Source of the DNA: Ananas comosus
Lineage: Eukaryota > Streptophyta > Magnoliopsida > Poales > Bromeliaceae
Assembly (NCBI RefSeq): GCF_001540865.1
Contig: NC_033621.1
Location: forward strand, 10,060,832-10,124,831
Length of the DNA stretch: 64,000 nt
Reading direction: 5' to 3'
In this document: positions 1 to 9,988 of the stretch, one piece after another
Layout: every line of letters begins with the position of its first letter
Numbering within the stretch: the stretch's first letter is position 1
Made by a program: the position numbers and the translations under genes
The notes under the pieces: generated by a model
Database searches by the model: none
The model's input: the letters and a program-made list of their open reading frames with translations, nothing else
Told to the model about the DNA's origin: nothing

Positions 1-181
1 TTGTACTCTTGTACTTGTGCGACGCCGTGCAAATACAGGGGAGACTCTGTCCGTGTGAACTGTGGATCTCCTGTATTTGTGGCGGATCTGGCATACCCTG
101 GGGTCAGGTTTTCAAAAAAAAAAAAATTTCAGACGCTTTTCTGCTATGCTTTAAACTAAAAAGGGACCCCGGGGCGTGACA
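1..181 (+). mobile_element. LTR 3'-end fragment (GGGGCGTGACA terminus)
   Basis: The segment ends in GGGGCGTGACA at 171-181. Its reverse complement matches the start of the repeat at 26779: the same CACGCCCCGGGGTCC start, the same GACCTGACCCCAGGGTATGCC block, and the same GACAGAGTCTCCCCTG block further in. It is therefore the end of a dispersed repeat of the TGTCACGCCCC family, seen here in the opposite orientation. TG...CA-type termini suggest an LTR, but no coding domain is attached, so the parent family is unknown. The left side is cut by the window edge. Confidence 0.6.
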
Positions 182-199
182 GATCCACAGGATAAAAAA

Positions 200-254
200 A
201 ATTACAAAAAAATTAAAATAAGAGAGAAAGAAAGAGAGGAGCTGAAGTTAGAAA

Positions 255-298
<44 letters not shown>

Positions 299-408
299 GG
301 AGTGAAAGTTAGAAAAGAAAAAGAGAGAGGGAGAGAGATAGAGAGAGAGAGAGAGAGGAAGTGGAGTCAACAGGAGAAAAAGCAAAAACAGAAAAAAAAA
401 AAAAAATC
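200..408 (+). repeat. (GA)n microsatellite and A-rich tract
   Basis: Almost pure purine sequence made of GA and GAAA units, with a (GA)n core near 258-300 and another near 316-358, closing with a long A run near 392-405. Open frames across it encode only R/E/K/S runs and are composition artefacts. Confidence 0.9.
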
Positions 409-1340
409 CGCACCGCGCTAGCTCTCCGCCCACGCCGCCAGGCGCCCCTACCGCGCGCATCCCCCGTAGCCCCCGCCTGCTCGGCGACGCTCCTTGCAGT
501 CCCGCCGCTTGCCCCAGCGCGCCTGCGCGCCTGCCCGCTGCTCAGCGCCCAGCCCGCCGTGCGGCTTCGCTCCCGCGCGACGCAGCCCCTCGGCGTTGTG
601 CCCGTTTCGCCAGACCGGCGCCCACAGCCGCCACTAGCGCGCGGCGACCGGCCGAGTCACCCGCGCCCTCGCGTCTTCCGCCTTCCCGCTGGCCGCCCGC
701 ATCCCCGCCTCACCCTCTCTCGCCGCTGCGCCCAGGTGACCGCGCTGGGGAGAGGGCAGAGAGATAGATGAGAGCGGGGGGGGGGGGGGAGAGGTTGAAG
801 AGAGGGGGGGAAGAGAGGAAGAGAGCAGAGAGAAGGGGGTGGGGGGAGAGGCCCGGAGACCAGGAAAGAAGGAGAGGTAAAGAAAGGAGGCGGGAGAGAG
901 GAGACTCACTCTCTCTTTCTCCTTCTCCCACGGCGAGGCCGCCTTGGGCCCTGCATGTTCCGCCCCTTGGGACCCCATTGTTCGCCCTCTCTCTCTCTAT
1001 CTCTCTCTCTTGCGCGCGCGCCCCCATGCGCGGGGGGCGCGGGTCGGGTACCCCGGCACCCCCGTGTCCCCCTCTCTCTCTCTCTATCTCTCTCTCGCTC
1101 TCCCGGTCGACCCTCGCGCGGAAGGCGCGCGGGCGCGGGCCCCTTGGGACCCCCCTTGTCCCCCCTCTCTCTCTCTCCCTCTCTCTCTCTCTGTCTGCTC
1201 TCTCTCTATCTCTCTCTCCCTCTCTCTCTCTCTCTGTCTGCTCTCTCTCCCTCTCTCTCTCTCTCTGTCTGCTCTCTCTCTCTCTCTCGCGCGCGCGCGA
1301 GGCCCCCAAAACGCGGGGAGCGTGCCGTACAAACTCAACT
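409..1340. repeat. GC-rich block with G-run and (CT)n minisatellite
   Basis: Positions 409-770 are very CpG-rich and C-rich. A run of 12 or more G lies near 777-789. From 905 to 1290 the sequence alternates (CT)n tracts with GC-rich spacers. A unit of the form CCTTGGGACCCC...GTCCCC followed by CTCTCT occurs near 963 and 1140, with a variant near 1049, and CTCTCTGTCTGCT recurs three times between 1185 and 1275. Long open frames run through it on both strands but are low-complexity, with no domain I recognise. CpG has not been lost to deamination here, so the block may be recent or unmethylated. Confidence 0.75.
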
Positions 1341-1619
1341 TTCATTATATGTATAGATAGCTACGCGCATGCATAAAGACTTTTTTATGGACAGCGTTAC
1401 GTTTGTTTCTGCAAAAGATAAGTTATTTTGATGCATTATTTAATTTCAATAAAATAATAAGAGCAAAGTTTAAAAGTCATAAAAAAAAGTAATATATTTT
1501 TGCAATTATTAGGGCCCTGGCATTTGACCATAAATATTCAAATGCTCAGTTGGTAAGCCACAAATGACACCTTTATGGTTTTATCCAAACACTTGACTTT
1601 TCTAAAATAATTTTTTTTG
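1341..1619. other. AT-rich intergenic DNA, nothing recognised
   Basis: No reading frame with coding character, no obvious repeat boundary and no RNA gene. It separates the GC-rich block from the nested transposon region. Confidence 0.6.
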
Positions 1620-1777
1620 GGGTTAATTACACAATAGTCCCTAACCTTTGCACTAATTTTCACTTGGTGATCCCCAACCTTTTTATTTTTGCAATCGAGC
1701 CCCTAATTTCTTGATTTTATTGCAATTGTCTCCCACCGGTTAAAACAGGTGTTAAAATTAATGGAATCGCCGTGTTA
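1620..1777 (+). repeat. Left terminal inverted repeat of an interrupted TIR element
   Basis: The sequence begins GGGTTAATTACACAATAG and continues to 1777. Positions 1710-1774 match the reverse complement of 16108-16171 with scattered differences (for example ACCGGTTAAAACAGGTG against cacttTcttaacgggtg read from the other strand). The two copies would have been about 2 kb apart before the 12.4-kb LTR retrotransposon inserted beside this arm. The outer part of the right copy is missing, so the element is truncated. Superfamily is undecided; long arms suggest a Mutator-like element. Confidence 0.6.
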
Positions 1778-1782
1778 GCACC

Positions 1783-2505
1783 TGTTGAGCCGATTAAGCG
1801 AGAATCGGATTTAGGTGCGAATATTCCCTTCAAAAGCGTCCTTTGGGTCGTGCATCGGGAGTACCGGAAGAAGGTATCACACCAATTGAAGAAAGTTACG
1901 GCAACCACAAGCAGTTACATGCGGTTCCAATCGGCTAGAAGTGGTTCGGAATATAAGGAGATAATGGCCGATTATGAAATAACTGATCAAAGGGGGCTAT
2001 CTATAAATAGGATAATAATACCCCAAAAAGGGGTCTTCGTCCCTGCGCACAAAAGACCACATTTACTTTCTTGCATCTTTCTTTTCGCATTTATTTATTT
2101 TTCCTAGAAGTAGTTCCTATAACTTAGCATCTTGGAGTCTGTCTGCCCCTCGGGCACCACTCCGTTGTAGACTAAAAATCCATCTCTCTATACTTTTCCA
2201 GGTTCTATTTAATAGAAAGTCATTTTCGGCTCTTCAGGCCAACCAGATCTCAAGTTGCCCTAGCCATTCGGCTCTTCTCTCTGCCCACTTTCTAGCTTGT
2301 TTCAAGTATTCGGCTCATCCCAGCCGAACCGATTCTCTTATAAAGGCTTTGAACCCAGCTGACCCGATCTCTCGTCAGCCTAATCGCTTGATCTATCGAA
2401 GGGCGCATACTTCGAGGGTCATCTTTCGCAGCCGTTTCCATCCCGACGCGTTTCCCAAGGAAGAACTTTGATCGGTTCAAAGGTCGGGGAATTTCGGCTC
2501 CAACA
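1783..2505 (+). repeat. 5' LTR of the Tat element
   Basis: It starts TGTTGAGCCGATTAAG and ends GGCTCCAACA. It aligns without net gaps to 13487-14209. CTATAAATA near 1999-2007 is a plausible TATA box, and TTTATTTATTTTTCC near 2090 is a possible end-processing region. Downstream, the primer binding site begins within a few bases. Confidence 0.96.
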
Positions 2506-2507
2506 AA

Positions 2508-2530
2508 TTTTTGGCACGCCCAGTAGGACC
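2508..2530 (+). other. Primer binding site region
   Basis: Just after the LTR end CAACA lies TTTTTGGCACGCCCAGTAGG. A TGGC... stretch directly after the 5' LTR is where the tRNA 3' end pairs to prime minus-strand synthesis. I cannot assign the tRNA with certainty; it is not the initiator-Met type (TGGTATCAGAGC) seen in the Cassandra elements of this window. Confidence 0.6.
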
Positions 2531-2566
2531 CCAATATAAGGTAAATTTGCATTATATATATATAGT

Positions 2567-3990
2567 ATGGCTGATGATAACGCCATGAATCTTCGTAATA
2601 AGGCTATCCCTAGAAATTCTATGAGTGAACAGCCCAGTAATTCAAAAAATGTGGTAGAGCGCCAAGCAGTTTTACCCGCTGAGGGTGAAACCAGTGGTCA
2701 ATCTGGCCAACCGGAACCTAGTTTGACCCAGGCACTTGGACAAATGACTCGGGTCCTACAAACTTTGGACCAAAATAGTCATGCGAGTAATGCACGGCTG
2801 GATGCCGTCTTGGCCGCAATTACGGCCTCTAATGAGAACATCGCCCGAATAGGGCAGTTGTTAGCTCGAAATGAACAGCTGATAGCAGGCCTACAAGCGC
2901 CTGTGATGACGCCAGTGTTACAAATTCCAGTAACACCAATAATTGGTCAGCCCCAATACCAGGGGGCACCATATCAAGCGGCTTATAGACCGGCTGTCGG
3001 TAATGCCGGTCAACAGCCAGAAATGGCTTGGGGTTTACCTCCACCCCCTCCAGTAGCAGTCTACCAGCCTCAGAATGTAGGGGCTAGGGGGCAAGCTCCA
3101 AATGTACAAGGGGTTAATCCCGTAGTACAAAACATTGGAGTTCCACTCCCACCGAACCCAGCACCAGCGCAACCCCCTTTACAGGGAATTAATAACGAAA
3201 TTTATGCGCAAATAGAAGAAGCCATCCGGAATATTTTCGGAGTAGGCACAAGGCCGGCAATGCGGCCCGTATTCAGGTTACCATATCCTGCAAACATAGA
3301 TATGGAACACCTATATCCGGCAAATTGGAAGATGCCGAAGTTTAACAAGTTTTCCGGCGACGAGACCGAGAATACGGTCGAGCACGTCGCGCGGTTTACA
3401 GCTCAGTGCCGTGAGGCCGCGGCAGATCCATTTTTAAAGTTGAGGTTATTTAATACTTCATTGACTAAAACAGCTTTTACTTGGTACACGAGTTTACCTG
3501 CTAACTCTATCCGAGATTGGGATGAGTTAGAAGGTAATTTCATGAACAATTTTATAGAACTGAGCCAGAACTATCAGTAGCGGATTTGGCTCAATTCAAA
3601 CAAAGAACAGGAGAATCGGTTGATGATATTTAAACCGATTCAAGACGGCTCGAAGCCGTTGTTTTGTAAGAATGCCAGAATCGGAGTTTGCCAAAATGGC
3701 ATTCAACGGCATGCATTTCAAAATTAAAGATCATTTTGAAGATAGATTCTTTCTAAATCTGATTTAGGAGTTCGAGTTGCTCAATATGAGCTATTTCGAA
3801 AAGGTAATAATGAAGATCGGCCCAGAAGGAGCCGAAACAAAGAGTGGAATAAAGAAAAGGAAAAAAATATCTCTTTCCTTGAAGAGTCTTCGGCTCATGA
3901 AGAGCCGAATTCGTCTGAGGAAAATGAAGATTCGGCTGATGAAGTTGAAATTTGTGCTGCTGAAATGGTGAGAAATAACCAATCATACAA
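2567..3990 (+). pseudogene. gag (capsid region), frameshifted
   Basis: An open frame from ATG 2567 to 3580 (337 aa) has a Q/P-rich N-terminal half (PPPPPVAVYQPQNVG near residue 160) and then the start of the Retrotrans_gag domain (WKMPKFNKFSGDE, then FTWYTSLPANSIRDWDELEGNF). This is the capsid protein that packages the element's RNA. The frame breaks just after FMNNF. One base appears lost in the T run near 3552-3556, because the expected continuation is legible in another frame to about 3600, and fragments persist to about 3990 across further stops. The frame of the 2567 start is the same as that of the 4280 open frame, so gag and protease were probably one polyprotein. Confidence 0.85.
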
Positions 3991-4279
3991 ATGTGCTTTG
4001 TTAAGACCTGCCAAGTCAAGAGAGGCGAAAGCACACGTGTCTGCTTTTAGTTATTCGTTCGATATAGCAAAAACCGATTTGATTGTTAATCGGTTTCTAA
4101 GGGACGAACGAATTAAACTACAGGAGGGTCAAACTATACCTTCTATAGAACGCAGAAGATACTGCAAATGGCACCATTCATGGAGCCATAAAACTAGTGA
4201 ATGAACTGCCTTCAAGAGGCAAATTCAAAAAGAGATAAATGAGGGTCGGCTGATCTTTGCCGACCAAGAAAGTAAGGAT

Positions 4280-6175
4280 ATGGAAATTGATAAGAATCCT
4301 TTTCCATCACAGGTCAACGCCGTGAACATGAAAGGGAAAGGAAAAGCGACTGCGAAAAGGCAGATCCAAGAAGAAATAGACGAGGGTCGGCTCATATTAG
4401 CCGACCAGGAAAACGAAAATAAAGTAAGTAACAAAAGTTCGTTTCCGTTTCTGGTTAATATGGTGAATGTTAAAGAAAAAGAGGTTTTGGACAAGGAGAC
4501 CGCTGACAACGTGGCCCATGCCAAAAAGCATCTTCGGTTTTGCATCAGGTGCAAGGCCGAAATGACGAAAAAAGACTGGGAAGCTATTGTGAATGCCAAG
4601 AAAAGAGGGAACGAATGGAATGAGTTGATGGCGTTCCCTGAGGATTGGGATAACATTCCTGATGGTAAAGACCAAGAAGAAGAAGGCTCAGACGCAGCCT
4701 CCAATGACACTGAACCGGAAGTGAAATCGGTTCAACGCAAACAAGACATGTTAATGCAGAAGATTCTGCATGATTACTACAACAACAGACGTGACGAGCG
4801 TCACGGCCGATGGGACTACCAGGGTAGACCTTTCGGCACCAAGCCAAGGATTCCTGGATATCGGCCACATTGGCAGCATCAAACAAGGCCAAGACCAGAA
4901 CCAAAATTCGAGGGAATGACCGAGGGAGACATAGAATTCATCGGTCGAAGATTAGTCAACGAGTTAGGCATTCAGCCTTGGCCGAGACCTTGGAAGATGA
5001 GAGAAATTTTGAAAAATCATCTGAGGATAGTAAAGGTACCGGCAACGGTGCCAGTGGATGAATGGCACGAAGTTGAGGTTAAACCATCGGCCAGATGGCA
5101 GGGGCCGATGTTGACAAAAACCCAAAAGTGTCGGCAGCAGAGGATGCAAGCCGAGGCGGTACAACACTATGAAAAAGTGAAAAGGACAAGACTCAATGTT
5201 TGGAGGCGTCCAGATGAACAATCACATCCTTTTCGCCCAATGAGAAACGACCATGAGGCAGGCGGCTCATCGCCTGCCCCTCGAATGAAGTTAAGAATAG
5301 AATGGCCAATCGAGGCCGAGTCAGAAGAAAAAATGAGCAGGAGGGAGTTAGAAGACAAAATAGCTTCCCTCGAAACGATGATCAAGAGAAAACGATGGCC
5401 CCCTAAAGAAAGGGAGGTCCGGATGGAGAGTGACTCTTCAGCCGAGACGGCGAAGGAATCGGAGGAAAAGAAACAAAGAACTAAGGGAAAATCAGTCGAA
5501 GAGTCGACAGCTGAGGTGAATATGGTATATGCTTTGCCTCAATCCTTTAAGGCAGAGCTTATTGAGTATGAAGAGTTTAGAGAAGATGAGGAGGATGGGC
5601 TCAAAGTAACCCAGTTGCAATTGGAAGACGCCAAACCGGCCGATATGGTGATTTTCGAGAAGCCATCGGCCATGCAAACAAGATTCGTGAGGCCTCTTTT
5701 TATTCGGGCCTTAATTGAAGGTCGGCCGGTGGGCCGAGTAATGATAGATGGCGGAGCTATGGTTAATGTCATGTCCACTGCATTCTTCAAGAAGTTGGGC
5801 AAAGACGAAGATGAGTTGAAACCCACGGACACGATCATGACCGACTTTACCGGGAGCGGTCAGCAAGCTCAAGGAGTCCTTACGATCGAAATCACGGTAG
5901 GTTCTAAAACTTTACGAACGGCATTTTTTGTGGTTGATGCAGATGGTCAATATAACCTACAACTCGGGCGTGATTGGATTCATGCAAACGAGTGCGTGCC
6001 TTCTACACTCCACGGGAAACTATTCCAGTGGATCGGAGATAAAGTCGAAGAAATCCGGGCCGAAGGACGGCCCCAAATGGTGGACATCAACAACGAGGAA
6101 GTCGGCCATATCAATTGGGCCGACGCGGATCCAGATCAAATTTCCTTCGTGAGGGTTACAGAAGAAGAAGTCTAG
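4280..6175 (+). CDS. Gag C-terminal/protease open frame (retropepsin)
   Basis: A 631-aa frame, still open, from the Tat element. The N-terminal 450 residues are charged linker with a CxxC pair (CIRCKAEM near residue 92) but no full zinc knuckle. The C-terminal part is an aspartic protease: RPLFIRALIEGRPVGRVMIDGG leads to the active-site DGG at residues 490-492, followed by the LGRDWI flap-end motif near 558. Plant Tat elements commonly carry DGGA where retroviruses have DSGA, so this is not a loss. The protease would cut Gag-Pol into mature proteins. The ATG at 4280 is only the first Met after upstream damage, since the frame is continuous in register with gag. It ends at TAG 6173-6175, before RT. 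Confidence 0.85.
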   Translation: MEIDKNPFPSQVNAVNMKGKGKATAKRQIQEEIDEGRLILADQENENKVSNKSSFPFLVNMVNVKEKEVLDKETADNVAHAKKHLRFCIRCKAEMTKKDWEAIVNAKKRGNEWNELMAFPEDWDNIPDGKDQEEEGSDAASNDTEPEVKSVQRKQDMLMQKILHDYYNNRRDERHGRWDYQGRPFGTKPRIPGYRPHWQHQTRPRPEPKFEGMTEGDIEFIGRRLVNELGIQPWPRPWKMREILKNHLRIVKVPATVPVDEWHEVEVKPSARWQGPMLTKTQKCRQQRMQAEAVQHYEKVKRTRLNVWRRPDEQSHPFRPMRNDHEAGGSSPAPRMKLRIEWPIEAESEEKMSRRELEDKIASLETMIKRKRWPPKEREVRMESDSSAETAKESEEKKQRTKGKSVEESTAEVNMVYALPQSFKAELIEYEEFREDEEDGLKVTQLQLEDAKPADMVIFEKPSAMQTRFVRPLFIRALIEGRPVGRVMIDGGAMVNVMSTAFFKKLGKDEDELKPTDTIMTDFTGSGQQAQGVLTIEITVGSKTLRTAFFVVDADGQYNLQLGRDWIHANECVPSTLHGKLFQWIGDKVEEIRAEGRPQMVDINNEEVGHINWADADPDQISFVRVTEEEV

Positions 6176-6228
6176 TTGATTTTTACTGGGGAAGAAGGGG
6201 CTTTGGTGGCAGCCGATGAGCCACCAAA

Positions 6229-8470
6229 GTGGTTAAACTGAAGTACGAAAAATCGAGAATAAGGGCTTGTCAAGAGCCTCGACAGAAAATGCCGATCAAC
6301 AAGATCGGCTATAAGGAAGATTCGGCTACCACAACCGATGTGTTAACACTTGATGACTCGGCTAGTAAAGCCGATGAGGTTATGATAGATTCGGTTTACA
6401 GAACCGAAAAAAAAAATCAAATGAAGTCGGTCACCAAGACCGACAAGTCAGGCGAAAGGAATATGCCAGCAGAAGAATCGTATCTAGAAGAGTCGCCTAT
6501 CAAAATCGGTGAGAAAAAGTTGGAGACCCAAGACCCGCTGATCAAAGTAAATTTGGGATCCGACAAAGATAAGAGACTGACGTATATAAGCGCAAAGCTT
6601 TTAGCTCAACAGCAGAAGGAACTGAAAGAACTATTGAAGGAGTACAAGGACTGCTTCGCCTGGAGCTATGAAGAAATGCCTGGGTTAAGCCGAGAAATTG
6701 TAGAGCATAGGCTGCCCATTAAAAAAGGGTTTAAGCCTTTTAAACAACCGGCTCGTAGGTTTGAACCGAGTATTGTACTCCAAATCAAGAATAAAATAGA
6801 AAATCTTTTGAAGGCCGATTTATTAGAGCGGCCCATTATGTTGATTGGGTGTCTAATATAGTTCCAGTACAAAAAAAGAATAGTAAACTTAGAATTTGCA
6901 TTGATTTCAGGAACTTAAATTTAGCCACACCAAAAGATGAGTACCCTATGCCAATAGCCGATATGTTAGTAGATTCGGCTTCCGGTAACGAGATCCTATC
7001 CTTTATAGATGGACATGCTGGTTATAATCAAATTTATATTGCTAAGGAAGATATGGCTAAAACGGCTTTTAGGTGCCCTGGTTTGATTGGAACCTTTGAA
7101 TGGGTTGTTATGCTGTTCGGCTTAAAGAATGCCGGAGCTACTTATCAAAGAGCAATGAATTTTATTTTCCATGATTTAATAGGCAAAATTTTCAAAGAAT
7201 ATATTGACAACAGAGTCATAAAATCAAAGTCGCAAGTCGAACATTGGATTGATTTAAAGCTCGCCTTTGAAAGAATGAGAAAATATAATTTGAAAATGAA
7301 CCCTTTAAAATGTGCTTTTGGAGTTTCAGCAGAAAAGTTTTTAGGATTTCTAGTGCATAAAAAAGGGATCGAAATTGATAAAAACAAGGCGAAAGCAATA
7401 TTAGAATTACCGCCGCCAAAAAGCAAAAAAGAATTACAAAGTTTGTTGGGAAAGATTAATTATCTTCGGCGGTTCATATCAAACTTGGCCGAAAAAATTG
7501 GGGTTTTTACTCCATTACTGCGGCTTAAAGACAAAAAAGAATTTATTTGGACGGAGGAACAGCAAGAGGCGTTTGAAAGTATAAAAAAATATTTATCGAA
7601 TCCTCCGGTACTGGTGCCTCCAAAACTAAATCAGCCGATGAAGTTGTATATATCGGCTGCAGAAGAGAATTTGGGATGTTTTGTTAGCCCAAGACAATGA
7701 AGAAAGAGAAGAACAAGCCATTTATTATTTAAGCCGACGTTTTCTAGATACTGAAAAACGATATTCGGCTATTAAAAAATTATGCTTGGCTTTATACTAT
7801 TCATGCACAAAGCTAAGATATTTTTACCGACTGAGGTGTCGGTGATATGCAAAACCGACCTGGTAAAGTATATATTGGCTAAATCTGTATTAAGAGGTCG
7901 GCTTGGGAAATGGATGTTGGCTTTATCTGAATTTTCCCTTAATTATATTCCAGCTAAAGCCGTTAAAGGACAAGCGATAGCTGACTTCTTGGGTGATCAT
8001 CCATGTGTGGAATTAGAAGAACCGAAGATAAATTTAGTCGGTTGTCAGCCTTGGATACTTTATTTTGACGGCTCAAGAACAGCCGAATCAGCAGGAGCTG
8101 GAATAGTTATCCAATCTCCTGAAGGATATTCATGCCAATTTGCTTTCGAGTTAGATTTCGGCTGTTCTAACAATCAAGCCGAATATGAGGCCTTAATAAT
8201 TGGCCAGAAATTTTATAAGAATTGAAAGCAAAATCAATCAAAGTCATTGGTGATTCACAGTTAGTAATCAAACAAGTGAATGGGGAATACCGATGTGAAA
8301 ATCCAAATTTACAAAACTATTTAAGGAAGACATTAGAGTTGCTATGTGAATTCAAAGATACTGAATTCAAATATTTGAGCAGACAAAAAAAATGAGAAGG
8401 TTAATGAACTAGCTCAATCGGCTTCAGGATATAGAGAGCCGAAGTTAGAATCAATAGTAATACAGAGGAG
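6229..8470 (+). pseudogene. Reverse transcriptase and tandem RNase H, inactivated
   Basis: RT begins with the segment ending KKGFKPFKQPARRFEPSI (near 6720-6780), is frameshifted near 6830-6840, and continues in another frame from 6849 with LRICIDFRNLN, FIDGHAGYNQI and FEWVVMLFGLKNAGATYQRA. The catalytic YVDD/YIDD box reads YIDN, so the second aspartate is lost. One extra T near 7680 shifts the connection/RNase H region, and the frame returns near 7815-7823. A second RNase H (WILYFDGSRTAESAGAGIVI then NNQAEYEALIIG) follows at 8056-8210, a Tat-lineage trait. It breaks near 8210, and again at an A run near 8385-8392. Several independent lesions make this a clear pseudogene. Confidence 0.9.
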
Positions 8471-8471
8471 G

Positions 8472-9740
8472 TTGCTACCTTCGGTTCACATACGAGAACC
8501 AATTATAGCTCCCATAGAAGTGAAGGAAGATTGGAGAAAATTATTAATCAAATATCTGGAGGATCCTAATACAAGGGTCGATTATAATATTCGAAGAAGA
8601 GCTCTCGGCTATTGTCTATTAGGCGGTCAACTTTACAAGAGAGCAGCAGAAGAGGTTCTATTAAAGTGTTTAGGACCTGAAGAAGCTCTATTGATAATGG
8701 GAGAAACACATGAAGGAATATGTGGAACTCATTTAGCCAGAAAAAAGTTAAGATGGACAATTCGGCATTTAGGATATTATTGGCCAACAATGCATCAAGA
8801 TTGCATAAAATACGCCAAAGGTTGTCAGGATTGCCAAGTTCATGGCTCGATTCAGAGAGTTCCGGCCTCTGAGATGTATGCAATCATTAAACCATGGCCT
8901 TTTCGAGGTTGGGCCATGGATTTGATTGGAGAAATTCAGCCGAACTCCTCGGCTGGTCACAAATTTTTAATAGTGGCCGTAGATTATTTTACTAAGTGGG
9001 TGGAAGCAAAACCCACTCGGTTAGTTACCCAAAAAGAAGTTATCGATTTTGTAGAAGATCATATAATTCATCGCTTTGGGATTCCCGAGACAATTACGAC
9101 CGATCAAGGAACAATGTTCACAGGAGGACAGTTCGTTCGGTTCATCGAGTCTCGAAAAATAAAATTACTCCATTTATCTCCTTATTATGCCCAGGCGAAT
9201 GGACAAGTAGAAGCAGCGAATAAAATAATCATCAACCTGATGAAATGACATATCGAAAAGCATCCGAGAAAATGGAAAGAAAAACTTTTCGAAGTATTAT
9301 GGGCATGCCAAACTTCAGTGAAAACGGCAACAGGGATGACACAATTCCAGTTAGTTTACGGACATGAAGCCGTAATTCTAGCCGAAATAACAGTTCCTTC
9401 TTTCAGGACAGAAAAACAAAAAGATTTGCCGGCTGATGAATATAGTAATTTGATGAAGGACAAAGCAGAGGAAGTATATGATACTCGGTTGATAGCTTTA
9501 GATAATATGCAAGCATACCAAAGCCGAGTGCGTAGCGCATACAATAAAAGAGTTCGATCAAAGACATTTGTCGTCGGTGATTTAGTACTTCGGCTGATTT
9601 TTTCAATCGGTCAAAAAGACCGAACATATGGAAAATGGTCTCTAAATTGGGACGGGCAATTTCAAGTCAGTCGAATCACAAGAGGAAATGCATATTATTT
9701 GTGGAACAGAGATGGGTCAGAAAATAAAAAAATCAATTAA
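8472..9740 (+). pseudogene. Integrase, one nonsense codon
   Basis: One reading frame spans 8472-9740 except for a TGA at 9246-9248. The zinc-binding HHCC module is visible (HEGICGTH ... CQDCQVH), as is the DDE catalytic core: MDLIGE, TTDQGT and GQVEAANK. The C-terminal domain after the stop (HIEKHPRKWKEKLFEVLWA onward) ends at TAA 9738-9740. The stop most likely arose from CGA by a C-to-T change. Integrase would insert the cDNA into the host chromosome. There is no obvious chromodomain. The frame start is arbitrary because the upstream pol frame is damaged. Confidence 0.92.
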
Positions 9741-9742
9741 CG

Positions 9743-9908
9743 TGTGAGACCCCAGATAGTCCTATATACGAGATATAATAGGGCTAAACTCTTAACCCGG
9801 CTTAAGCATTTTGGGTGGTGGCAAGGCCCAAGAGGTTAAGAGAGTTAAGTGTGCTAGGATGGGAGTAGTCCTAGGATGGGTGACCCCCTGGGAAGTTGGG
9901 GCGTCACT
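9743..9908 (+). mobile_element. Solo LTR of a Cassandra-type (5S-derived) TRIM
   Basis: The sequence starts TGTGAGACCCC, ends GGGGCGTCACT, and is flanked by TAACG on both sides (9738-9742 and 9909-9913), a 5-bp target duplication. Positions 9828-9895 resemble the 3' half of plant 5S rRNA, including GTTAAG..GTGCTAGG and CTAGGATGGGTGACC..CTGGGAAGT. Cassandra elements are short non-coding LTR retrotransposons whose LTRs carry 5S rRNA sequence. This copy sits two bases beyond the integrase stop of the Tat element, so it inserted later, and the internal region has been lost by LTR-LTR recombination. Confidence 0.85.
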
Positions 9909-9988
9909 TAACGAAAAATATTTAAAGAGATATTACCCATCTATGTGGGAAAATAATCAAAGTCAAAGTTAAAACATTACAAGCCGAA

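Noticed and set aside
176..1376. Several open frames of 80-210 codons on both strands
   Set aside because: They lie in GA, CT and GC-rich repeats; products are runs of R/E, S/L or P/A with no domain and mutually overlapping frames.
9743..9908. A 5S rRNA gene
   Set aside because: Only the 3' part of 5S is recognisable, it is diverged, and TG..CA-like ends with a target duplication show it is an LTR.
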